A DNA stretch of 13,012 bases. Source: Thermoplasmatota archaeon. Its GTDB lineage: Archaea; Thermoplasmatota; Thermoplasmata; Halarchaeoplasmatales; Halarchaeoplasmataceae. Shown piece by piece: positions 1-5,794 of this stretch. Made by a program: the position numbers and the translations under genes. Within the stretch, counting starts at the first letter, position 1; each line of letters begins with the position of its first letter. Under the pieces are notes generated by a model. The model was not told the DNA's origin. It saw only the letters and a program-made list of their open reading frames with translations, and did no database searches. The stretch spans positions 1 through 13,012 of the forward strand of contig JAHENW010000021.1 of NCBI GenBank assembly GCA_018610025.1. The letters are read 5' to 3'.

Positions 1-1761
1 GAATACATCAAAGGGAGGGATTACAGGATCCTCGTGATCAATCACGAAGTGATAGCCGTGGGGAGGAGGATGCCCGCCCATGTTATCGGCGACGGATCTT
101 CTTCTGTGAAAACACTAGTTGAAGAGGAGAACAGTAACCCTAGGAGGGGAGAGGGACATAAATCACTGTTGACAGAACTATCCCTGGGCGATGAGGAACT
201 GATGTGCTTGAAAAGACAGGGACTATCGACTGAAAGTATTCCAGAAGCCGGAGATCTGGTCCTGCTCAGGGGGACGGCGAATATGAGCACCGGTGGGACG
301 GCAGAGGATTGTACGGACGAGATACATCCAACCCTGAAGAAGATGATAGAGAATCTGAGCAGGTTCGTTGACATGGATATCATGGGTGTTGACTTGATAG
401 CGGAAAACATCTCGGTTCCAGCGGATGAGTTAAAGGGCGGAATCATAGAGATCAACGCAAGTCCAGGCCTGAGGATGCATCTATCGTCCACGGCCGGGAA
501 GTCACAGCCAGTAGGAAAAAAAGTGATCGATTCCCTATTCCCAGAAGGTAACGGCAGGATCCCTATCATAGCCGTCACCGGGACGAACGGGAAGACATCT
601 ACATCAAGATTGATAGATTGGATAGCCCGTAACCAGGGATACAGCTCCGGTCTTGCCGTCACTGGAGGTATCTGGGTGGGCGGCGATAAGCTCACCGACG
701 GGGATACCACCGGTCCGTGGAGCGCAGAAGTAGTGCTGCAGAATCCCCAGGTGGATCTAGCCATATTAGAGACCGCCAGGGGAGGTATAGTGAGAAGAGG
801 ACTTGGCTTCGATAGATGCGACATAAGCGTTATAACGAACATCCGAGAGGATCACCTTGGACTGGACGGTATAGAAGATGTGGAAGATATATTCTGGATC
901 AAGTCTCTTTTGGCGGAGGTGACGGACAAAGATGGCTACTGTGTGATAAACGGGAACGACATATTTGCCGAGCGGCTGATGGAGAGGGGTACAGGAAATC
1001 CCGTCCTTTTCTCCCTGAAGAAGAACGAGTTGGTAGAAAACTTTATCGCCGATGGCGGTACGGTCTTCCTTCAGGAGAACGGTATGCTGGTGGTATACAG
1101 TGAAGAGAAGTTGACGTCCCTGGTAAGCATAGATGACATACCCTTCCTCTTGAACGGGGCCGAGATGATGGTCGAGAATGCCCTAGCCTCCATGGCGGCA
1201 TGTTTTGCCGCTGGTATACCCGTAAACGTGATCACAGAATCACTGAAGAGCTTCCGCATGGACGAAACGATGAACCCTGGAAGGATGAACCTTTACACCC
1301 TGGGAGAGACCAAGTTGATGATAGACTATGCCCAGAATCCTGACTGTCTCAGAGCTCTAGGGGAGAGTGTTAAGAAGATATCGGCGAAAAACCGCTATAT
1401 TATCTTCTCAGGCGTGGGGGATAGAAAGGACGAATCTCTCAAAAAATGCGGTGTTGAAATAGCCAAATGGTTCGATGAAGTGATCCTGACTGATAATACC
1501 AAGATGCTCAGAGGTAGGAAGATCGGCGAGATGGCCGAAGTGGTGAAGGAGGGGATCCATTCTATGAATAAGAGTCCCACCGTGATCACAGATATGGGAG
1601 AGGCCATAAAGTATGGAATGCAGATATCGGAGCCCGATGATCTTTTGGTCCTTGCGGATCTTGATATAGAACTCGACGATATCGCCCCTCTGATAGAGCA
1701 GATTCAATCTACGGATGAGATGGAGGCCTCTTCTTTGGAGATGTTGAAACCGAAGACCTGA
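1..1761 (+). CDS. cphA: Cyanophycin synthetase-like ATP-grasp/Mur ligase (5' end missing)
   Basis: Cyanophycin synthetases build the multi-L-arginyl-poly-L-aspartate reserve polymer by ATP-dependent ligation, with an ATP-grasp domain adding Asp and a Mur-ligase domain adding Arg. The reading frame is open from base 1 (EYIKGRDYRILVINHE), so the gene runs off the left edge; 586 codons are present against roughly 870-900 in the family. Visible are the end of the ATP-grasp domain, including the metal-binding IIEINASPGLRMHL (Glu codon 448-450, Asn codon 454-456), and a complete Mur-ligase domain. The latter has the P-loop GTNGKT at 580-597, ETARGGIVRRGLGFDRCD near 766-825, TNIREDHLGL near 835-865 and the C-terminal GDRKDE and MLRGRKIGE blocks. 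The usual DYAHNP/DYGHNP motif reads DYAQNP (Gln codon 1333-1335). The family assignment is firm. Whether the product is cyanophycin or another amino-acid polymer cannot be decided here, and no cyanophycinase gene is in the window. Confidence 0.88.
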   Translation, partial: EYIKGRDYRILVINHEVIAVGRRMPAHVIGDGSSSVKTLVEEENSNPRRGEGHKSLLTELSLGDEELMCLKRQGLSTESIPEAGDLVLLRGTANMSTGGTAEDCTDEIHPTLKKMIENLSRFVDMDIMGVDLIAENISVPADELKGGIIEINASPGLRMHLSSTAGKSQPVGKKVIDSLFPEGNGRIPIIAVTGTNGKTSTSRLIDWIARNQGYSSGLAVTGGIWVGGDKLTDGDTTGPWSAEVVLQNPQVDLAILETARGGIVRRGLGFDRCDISVITNIREDHLGLDGIEDVEDIFWIKSLLAEVTDKDGYCVINGNDIFAERLMERGTGNPVLFSLKKNELVENFIADGGTVFLQENGMLVVYSEEKLTSLVSIDDIPFLLNGAEMMVENALASMAACFAAGIPVNVITESLKSFRMDETMNPGRMNLYTLGETKLMIDYAQNPDCLRALGESVKKISAKNRYIIFSGVGDRKDESLKKCGVEIAKWFDEVILTDNTKMLRGRKIGEMAEVVKEGIHSMNKSPTVITDMGEAIKYGMQISEPDDLLVLADLDIELDDIAPLIEQIQSTDEMEASSLEMLKPKT

Positions 1762-1817
1762 GGCTCCGGCATCCGCCAAAAAAACCTGGGCCTGATTATC
1801 TGGCTCAGTAGAAAACC

Positions 1818-2227
1818 TTAGCTACACATGCTCATCGCTTGTCGATGAGCATTATAAGCTAACATTTTGAATTGCATCCGCAGTGGTAATGAGGATGAAA
1901 GGATGTAATCCTATAGCATTTCTCTGTTCTGAGTTTTTACTTTTCTCGAGCTTTACGAGGAAAAGAATTTTTCCTCGAATCTAAGGAATGTAATTCCTGT
2001 AGACATCGAGCCGCCATCACCTTTTCGTTGACTAGATAGACTTGTTTACTTCTATATCACGAGATGTTTCAGAATTTTCTCTGAAAATTCTAAAGATCGA
2101 TGGAAAATTTTCAATTTTCCAGTAGATCTCTGTTCGAGTGAGAATTGGGATAAATTCCAATAGATTTAAAAATATTGATAAAACTAAGCTCCCCTACGAA
2201 AAAGGTTTTCTACACGGCCATAAAACC
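1818..2227. repeat. Array of short hairpins in a 520-bp spacer
   Basis: The spacer between the cphA-like gene and rps3ae (1762-2282) contains no credible gene. Short inverted repeats found by eye are: 1828-1837/1843-1852 (10 bp, loop 5, with an outer 6-bp stem 1818-1823/1857-1862); 1900-1904/1908-1912 (AGGAT-GTA-ATCCT); 1956-1964/1969-1977 (9 bp, loop GAAT); 1984-1989/1993-1998 (AGGAAT-GTA-ATTCCT); 2071-2079/2083-2091 (9 bp, loop TCT); 2101-2109/2113-2121 (9 bp, loop TTC, with an outer stem 2094-2098/2125-2129); 2144-2150/2155-2161 (7 bp with one G-U); and 2204-2209/2222-2227 (6 bp, loop 12). Many have GGAA in the left arm and TTCC in the right arm. Several right arms are followed by a short TAG(A) motif. 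The function is unknown; an RNA structure, a repeat family or mutational hairpin generation are all possible. Confidence 0.75.
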
Positions 2228-2236
2228 AAAAAGTTG

Positions 2237-2276
2237 TTATATTAAATCAAATTAATCTCATTCGAATCTTCAGGAG
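2237..2276 (+). promoter_or_regulatory. Probable promoter and RBS of rps3ae
   Basis: A TATA-like box TTATATTAAA (2237-2246) lies about 40 bp before the S3Ae start codon, which allows a short leader. AGGAG at 2272-2276 is a Shine-Dalgarno sequence 6 nt before the ATG at 2283 and supports that start. A second AT-rich TATA-like stretch (TTTAAAAATA, 2165-2174) could start a longer leader containing the 2204-2227 hairpin. The choice between the two is not decidable from sequence. Confidence 0.5.
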
Positions 2277-2282
2277 AATACG

Positions 2283-3185
2283 ATGGCAAAAGGAAAATCT
2301 AGACGTGCAGGAAGACGCGTGAAGGACAAATGGAAGTCCAAGAGCTGGTACAGAATAGTCGCTCCCGATATGTTCGAGAACTCCGTGGTAGGCGAAACAG
2401 TAGCCTCAGAGCCGGAGGACCTCATAGGAAGGGTCACAGAGATAACGCTCCAGGACCTAATCGGTGATTTCTCCAAATCTCACATAAAGGTCCAGTTGAA
2501 GATACAGGGCGTGAGAGGGGGCGAATGTGTGACCAGGTTCGTTGGACATGACATGACCACCGATTACATCAGGAGGATGACAAGGAGAAGAAGGTCCAAG
2601 ATAGATTCTGTATTCGATACCAGGACGAAGGATGGATACAAATTGAGGGTCAAAACACTGTCTGTGACCAGTAAAAGGATAAATTACTCCAAGAAGAACT
2701 CTATCAGGAAAAAGCAGGCCGAGGTCATAGACGATGTAGCCTCAAGTTCCCAGCTCCACCAGCTGGTCAGCAAGATGCTCTTCGGTGACTTAGCCAAAGA
2801 ACTCAAGAACGGATGCAAGAAAGCCTACCCTCTTAAAAGGGTGGAGATCAAGAAATCAGAGGTACTGCAGATGCCTGGTGAAGAGGAACTGGAAGAGAAG
2901 ATAGTGACGGAAGAGGAACTGGAAGAACAGGAAGAGGAAGAAGAGAAGGAAGAAGCCGAGGAAGAGGAAGAAGAAGAGGAACCGGAAGAAAGACCCAAAA
3001 CGGAGGTACTTGAAGAGTTCCAGAGCATCGAAGGAGTCGGGCCGACCATGGCCGAGAAACTCTACGACGGCGGATATCGTTCCATGCAAGAGTTGGGAGA
3101 TTCGTCAAAAGACGAACTGACAGAAGTGGACGGCGTCGGGCCAGCGTTCTCAGAGAAGATCTACGATGCACTGCACGAGGAGTAA
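2283..3185 (+). CDS. rps3ae: Small ribosomal subunit protein S3Ae with C-terminal HhH extension
   Basis: S3Ae (eS1) is an archaeal/eukaryotic protein of the small ribosomal subunit, normally about 200 residues in archaea. Residues 1-198 match it: a basic N-terminus, KDKWKSKSWYRIVAPDMF (15-31), the GHDMTTDYIRRMTRRRRSKID block (88-108) and KAYPLKRVEIKKSEVL near 180-195. The protein then continues to 300 residues. A highly acidic low-complexity linker of mostly Glu spans 199-237. Two helix-hairpin-helix repeats follow, IEGVGPTMAEKL (249-260) and VDGVGPAFSEKI (282-293). HhH domains usually bind nucleic acid non-specifically. A comparable acidic-linker/HhH extension is known to me on haloarchaeal L32e, but not on S3Ae. 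The reading frame is continuous with an AGGAG ribosome binding site, so the extension is not an obvious assembly error. A tRNA gene starts 12 nt after the stop. Confidence 0.95.
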   Translation: MAKGKSRRAGRRVKDKWKSKSWYRIVAPDMFENSVVGETVASEPEDLIGRVTEITLQDLIGDFSKSHIKVQLKIQGVRGGECVTRFVGHDMTTDYIRRMTRRRRSKIDSVFDTRTKDGYKLRVKTLSVTSKRINYSKKNSIRKKQAEVIDDVASSSQLHQLVSKMLFGDLAKELKNGCKKAYPLKRVEIKKSEVLQMPGEEELEEKIVTEEELEEQEEEEEKEEAEEEEEEEEPEERPKTEVLEEFQSIEGVGPTMAEKLYDGGYRSMQELGDSSKDELTEVDGVGPAFSEKIYDALHEE

Positions 3186-3235
3186 AATATTCTGAACGTC
3201 GGGGTAGCTCAGCCTGGCGGAGCGCTAGACTCATA

Positions 3236-3382
3236 GGGAAAAGAACTGCTGTTCCGCCCTTAAAGCAGACCTGAGAAATCTTGCAGGAAACTTTTAGTTT
3301 TCTGCGATTGAGGGAATCAATTCCCTCATAGTTGGAATTTCCGAGGAAATTCCGACACTTTCAGGAACATGGTTCCTGAGAA
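3236..3382 (+). other. 147-nt archaeal tRNA intron with bulge-helix-bulge
   Basis: The intron is at the canonical 37/38 position. The splice structure is ideal: the exon strand CTCA (3230-3233) pairs with TGAG (3377-3380) as the 4-bp central helix. The 3-nt bulges are TA|G (3234-3236) and AA|A (3381-3383), and the inner helix is GGAA (3237-3240) with TTCC (3373-3376). TGTTCC (3250-3255) and GGAACA (3364-3369) can extend the stem. Inside are hairpins 3283-3292/3296-3305 (10 bp with one G-U, loop TTT), 3309-3317/3320-3328, 3334-3342/3345-3353 and 3361-3368/3372-3379. No box C (RTGATGA) was found, so there is no sign of an intron-encoded C/D guide RNA. The size is large for the class. Confidence 0.88.
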
Positions 3383-3386
3383 ATCT
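3270..3386 (+). repeat. 12-bp direct repeat duplicating the intron 3' splice junction
   Basis: CCTGAGAAATCT occurs at 3270-3281 and again at 3375-3386, 105 bp apart, with no homology beyond the 12 bp on either side. The downstream copy carries the real 3' bulge and the start of the 3' exon. The upstream copy is therefore a decoy splice junction inside the intron. The 93 bp between the copies hold almost all of the hairpins. Removing one copy plus the insert would leave a 42-nt intron, a more usual length. Confidence 0.75.
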
Positions 3387-3402
3387 AGAGGTCGCGGGTT
3401 CA

Positions 3403-3538
3403 AACCCCGTCCCCGACATTTTTTCCGTTTTATAGGGATAAAGGGTTTGAATCAGAGGTTCATGAGAAAATCTCTGATTTACGAATTGTTAGAATATGAG
3501 CGAAGCGAATATTCTGACTAGAACCCCGTCCCCGACAT
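3403..3538 (+). repeat. 17-bp direct repeat of the tRNA 3' end (att-like)
   Basis: AACCCCGTCCCCGACAT occurs at 3403-3419, covering the end of the T-loop to the discriminator base, and again at 3522-3538, 119 bp downstream. The interval contains two hairpins: 3450-3460/3469-3479 (11 bp with one G-U, loop 8) and 3488-3497/3509-3518 (10 bp with one G-U). A duplicated tRNA 3' end is the classical footprint of an integrative element using the tRNA as its attachment site, but no integrase is visible and the interval is tiny. The downstream copy is preceded by CTAG, as in the 3' anticodon stem, so a decayed tandem duplication of the 3' exon is an equally good explanation. Confidence 0.7.
3419..3424 (+). 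terminator. T-run terminator after the tRNA
   Basis: Six consecutive T residues directly follow the discriminator base. Archaeal RNA polymerase terminates on such U-tracts. It would end the rps3ae-tRNA transcript before the convergent DP1 gene. Confidence 0.55.
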
Positions 3539-3597
3539 CTATTCCCCCAAACCTTAAACTCAATCAAAGGGTGAAATCTATCTTCCCCTCCCTTTGA

Positions 3598-5022
3598 CTA
3601 CACGAAACTCTGAATCGTCACCTTCCGCGAGGACGGGTTGAGCACCACTAATTTGCCCGGATCCGGCTGGATATCCCTCATCTTCTGGTAATCGGTCTGA
3701 TCCTGCCATGTGGATGAGTTTATGAGGATGGTATCGTGGTACTTCTCGATCTCCGTGTGGTGGACGTGGCCCGTTACGAATATATCGGGCACTTCATCAA
3801 TCACCAGATGATCCTCTTCCTCCGGTGCGATAGGAGTCTTCTTCCCGTATACGGGTACTAGGTGTCTCCTCTTCATCATCTCCTTCATGGCACGGACGGG
3901 ATTATCGGAGCTCACCTCGTAGATGAGATCAGAAAGATCGTTTATGCTGTTGCCGTGGTAGAGCAGGAGCTTCACGCCCTCTATATCCAAGAAGCTGGGG
4001 TTCCCGACGAATCTGACGTTGTCAGAAAACATATCCTGGATCTCTTCAGGCAGAGAGGGCTGAGGCTCGGGGTTCCTAACTATATCGTGGTTGCCCGGGA
4101 TGGCAATTATCTGTATGTCCTCAGGTATCTCACTCAGCATCCTTGCCATCTCCTCGTACTGCTCGTAGATGTTCTTGATGGTCAGCTCGTCCTCCTGGTT
4201 CGGGTAGATGCCTATACCGTCCACCAGGTCGCCGGATATGATGAGATATCGTATGCTTTGTGCCCCCTCATCGTTCTTTATCCAGTCGATGAAATGCTCC
4301 CATGCATCGTCTATAAAAGCCTCACTGCCAACATGGAGGTCGCCCAGAAAGGCCATCTTCCCTTCAAAATCCTTCTTTTTCTTCTGAGATATCTTCGGTA
4401 CACCAGGCCTCACTATCTTATCGATGTTAAAAGTGACATCGTAATCACCGTCCCCCTCCCATACACTACCCTCTGCCAGTACTACTTCATCCCCCAAAAG
4501 GTCAGCGTCGTATGCCTCACTGTCTTGAGAGATGAAACCCTTAATGTGTCCTGTTGGATCCTCCAACTTAAGCACTTTGTTCCCGTTGGACGTGCTGTAG
4601 ATGTCACCCACCATGGCGATCACCTTTCCCTCGCCCTTCCTCTTTTTTATGGTGTTTATGTCCATGGCACCTTGGGATTCTCTTCTCTTTGAAATGACAG
4701 CCCTCAATTTCTCATAGCGGCTGGAGAAATAATCCACAAAATCGTCCAGTTGACCAGTACAAGTTGATTCGCCAGTTATATCGGATAAGATCTCAATAGA
4801 GACTTCCAAGTCCTGAGTAGAACTGCTCTCATCATCGTCCTTTCCTTTCTCTACGAATGACCTCAAAACATCCCTTCCCAAGGGAAAAGGAAGATCCTTT
4901 TTTTCCTCCACCATCTCGTCTATTATGTCAGATGGGTTCTCCTGTCTATCCAGGTAGTCCCATGCGTTGGGAGTCATCAGAGTGTTACGCTCTGTCAATC
5001 GTTGTATGATACGTTCGCGCAT
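3598..5022 (-). CDS. polB: DNA polymerase D small (exonuclease) subunit DP1
   Basis: DP1 is the 3'-5' proofreading subunit of the archaeal replicative D-family DNA polymerase and works with the large subunit DP2, which is not in this window. Numbering from the ATG at 5022 (474 residues), there is a helical N-terminal domain (about 1-60), a variable acidic linker and an OB fold (about 130-205, GKVIAMVGDIYSTSNGNKVLKL). A calcineurin/Mre11-like phosphodiesterase domain follows with all metal motifs intact: GDLHVGS (227-233), GDLVDG (264-269), PGNHD (309-313), YHGNS (355-359) and TGHVHH (417-422). A TTG at 5029-5031 would add three residues. I prefer the ATG because the TATA-like box at 5051-5057 places the transcript start close to it. 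The upstream nitroreductase lies on the same strand 80 bp away. The end at 3598 converges with the tRNA. Confidence 0.95.
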   Translation of the reverse strand: MRERIIQRLTERNTLMTPNAWDYLDRQENPSDIIDEMVEEKKDLPFPLGRDVLRSFVEKGKDDDESSSTQDLEVSIEILSDITGESTCTGQLDDFVDYFSSRYEKLRAVISKRRESQGAMDINTIKKRKGEGKVIAMVGDIYSTSNGNKVLKLEDPTGHIKGFISQDSEAYDADLLGDEVVLAEGSVWEGDGDYDVTFNIDKIVRPGVPKISQKKKKDFEGKMAFLGDLHVGSEAFIDDAWEHFIDWIKNDEGAQSIRYLIISGDLVDGIGIYPNQEDELTIKNIYEQYEEMARMLSEIPEDIQIIAIPGNHDIVRNPEPQPSLPEEIQDMFSDNVRFVGNPSFLDIEGVKLLLYHGNSINDLSDLIYEVSSDNPVRAMKEMMKRRHLVPVYGKKTPIAPEEEDHLVIDEVPDIFVTGHVHHTEIEKYHDTILINSSTWQDQTDYQKMRDIQPDPGKLVVLNPSSRKVTIQSFV

Positions 5023-5050
5023 CCCAATCAAAATAGGAAAGATTAGCCCT

Positions 5051-5057
5051 CTATTAA
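5051..5057 (-). promoter_or_regulatory. Probable box A of the DP1 gene
   Basis: On the minus strand TTAATAG lies about 30 nt before the ATG at 5022. That spacing predicts a leaderless or near-leaderless mRNA and places the alternative TTG (5031) near or upstream of the transcript start. No Shine-Dalgarno sequence is present. Confidence 0.4.
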
Positions 5058-5096
5058 GACTTTTTCATTTTACTCTATATCAATAAAAGGAGGGAT

Positions 5097-5102
5097 AAAA
5101 AA
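5097..5102 (-). terminator. U-tract after the nitroreductase gene
   Basis: Six T residues on the minus strand follow directly on the nitroreductase stop codon (5103-5105). They probably end or attenuate that transcript before DP1, which has its own box A. Confidence 0.4.
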
Positions 5103-5648
5103 TTAGTACTGGATCCAAACCTCTTCTAGGGCTCTCTTGGGGACCTTTAGTACCTCACCTTCCCTGTAATATTTCACCGAATCGTCCATCTCGGTAACCT
5201 CCGCTTTCTCCGCCGGATAGCCCATGCCGACCATGAGTTCTAGAGAATAACCTTCGGGGATGGGCAGTATATCACTCAAGGCCTCTTTGTCTATAGCGCC
5301 GAGCATACAGGTGCCCAAACCATCCTCGAATGCGGTCAGACAGATACTATGAGCGGCGATGCCCACATCCAGGTCCCATCCCTCACCGTCTTTCTTAACT
5401 ATAGCTATATAACCTCTAGGCATCTTGTCTTCGTTGGGCTCCCAGTCCAGATATCCCGCCCAATTCGTATGTTGAAAGATCTCCTTTAGGTTTTTTCTGA
5501 TGGTGATGAACTTGAGTGGCTGAAGGTTGGCCGCCGAGGGGGATAGCCGGGCCGCGTTCACACACCGTTTCATCATTTCCAAGGGCACCTCTCTATCCTG
5601 GAATCTTCTGATACTCCTTCGCTGGCACAAACCTTCGTAGATATTCAT
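5103..5648 (-). CDS. Nitroreductase-family FMN-dependent oxidoreductase
   Basis: The product is a 181-residue protein of the nitroreductase/FMN reductase fold; these are cytosolic homodimers that use NAD(P)H and bound FMN to reduce nitro compounds, quinones or flavins. Visible family signatures are the N-terminal RRSIRRF (residues 10-16), which contacts the FMN phosphate, and SPSAANLQP (36-44, usually SPSAGNxQPW). A hydrophobic helix, GIAAHSICLTAFEDGLGTCMLGAID, forms the FMN/dimer interface, and VGMGYPAE lies near the C-terminus. The length is typical of the short subgroup. The physiological substrate cannot be inferred. The ATG at 5648 has a box A 27 nt upstream and no Shine-Dalgarno, consistent with leaderless translation. 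It lies upstream of DP1 on the same strand, but a U-tract and a second promoter separate them. Confidence 0.9.
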   Translation of the reverse strand: MNIYEGLCQRRSIRRFQDREVPLEMMKRCVNAARLSPSAANLQPLKFITIRKNLKEIFQHTNWAGYLDWEPNEDKMPRGYIAIVKKDGEGWDLDVGIAAHSICLTAFEDGLGTCMLGAIDKEALSDILPIPEGYSLELMVGMGYPAEKAEVTEMDDSVKYYREGEVLKVPKRALEEVWIQY

Positions 5649-5670
5649 ATATAGTACAATTACACTTGAT

Positions 5671-5680
5671 ATTATAAATC
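5671..5680 (-). promoter_or_regulatory. Box A of the nitroreductase gene (leaderless)
   Basis: GATTTATAAT on the minus strand is centred about 27 nt before the ATG at 5648. That is the distance between an archaeal TATA box and its transcription start, so the mRNA should begin at or very near the start codon. Confidence 0.6.
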
Positions 5681-5726
5681 ATTCGAAGGATTCTATTGAA
5701 GATTATTACGATAGAAGGCAAAATAT

Positions 5727-5788
5727 TTTATATCATTATTGGCCTTTCCACATAACACGTTAGAAACCCATTATCTATCCCATGGTGA
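5727..5788 (+). promoter_or_regulatory. Promoter and RBS of the CARDB surface-protein gene
   Basis: TTTTATAT (5727-5734) is a good box A about 60 bp before the start codon. GGTGA (5784-5788) is a Shine-Dalgarno sequence 6 nt before the ATG at 5795, and it rules out the out-of-frame ATG at 5782, which runs into a stop after six codons. The short leader contrasts with the apparently leaderless nitroreductase transcript on the opposite strand. Confidence 0.65.
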
Positions 5789-5794
5789 AAAAAA

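Larger units (their letters stand above)
3198..3418 (+). tRNA. tRNA with CAU anticodon (probably elongator Met), intron-containing
   Basis: The cloverleaf is complete once the intron is removed (74 nt). The acceptor stem GTCGGGG (3198-3204) pairs with CCCCGAC (3411-3417), and the discriminator is A3418. The D-arm is GCTC/GAGC (3207-3210/3220-3223). The anticodon stem is CTAGA/TCTAG (3225-3229/3384-3388), and the loop CTCATAA has anticodon CAT at 3232-3234. The variable loop is AGGTC, and the T-arm is GCGGG-TTCAAAC-CCCGT (3394-3410). CCA is not encoded. The anticodon stem lacks the GGG/CCC pairs of an initiator, so elongator Met is preferred; tRNA-Ile2 with a modified CAU anticodon cannot be excluded. 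The gene starts 12 nt after rps3ae without a clear box A of its own, so co-transcription with rps3ae is likely. Confidence 0.93.

Noticed and set aside
42..842. 266-codon minus-strand ORF opposite the cphA-like gene
   Set aside because: The plus-strand frame encodes clear ATP-grasp and Mur-ligase motifs; the antisense product is low-complexity and unrecognisable.
1788..1816. tRNA-like D-arm string (TCTGGCTCAGTAGA) in the spacer
   Set aside because: No matching acceptor stem, anticodon arm or T-arm could be found nearby, even allowing an intron.
1818..2161. CRISPR array
   Set aside because: The repeats are short inverted repeats of differing sequence and spacing, not identical direct repeats with regular spacers, and no cas genes are present.
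1762..2282. RNase P or SRP RNA gene in the 520-bp hairpin-rich spacer
   Set aside because: The region is AT-rich. The only GAGGAAA string is part of a simple hairpin, and the conserved core blocks of these RNAs are absent.
3270..3281. Upstream CCTGAGAAATCT as the real 3' splice site
   Set aside because: It is not followed by a tRNA 3' half, its outer exon pairing is broken and the inner helix is only 2 bp. The copy at 3375-3386 gives a perfect structure.
3236..3382. Box C/D guide RNA inside the tRNA intron
   Set aside because: No RTGATGA box C was found, so the intron does not look like the C/D-containing tRNA introns known in archaea.
3420..3521. Complete insertion sequence next to the tRNA
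   Set aside because: The interval is ~100 bp with no transposase or integrase ORF and no terminal inverted repeats at its ends; at most it is a remnant or non-autonomous unit.
5029..5031. TTG as the DP1 start codon
   Set aside because: The ATG nine bases downstream (5020-5022) fits the box A spacing for a leaderless mRNA, and nothing supports the extra three residues.
5782..5784. ATG upstream of the surface-protein start
   Set aside because: It opens an out-of-frame peptide of six codons and overlaps the GGTGA ribosome binding site of the real start.
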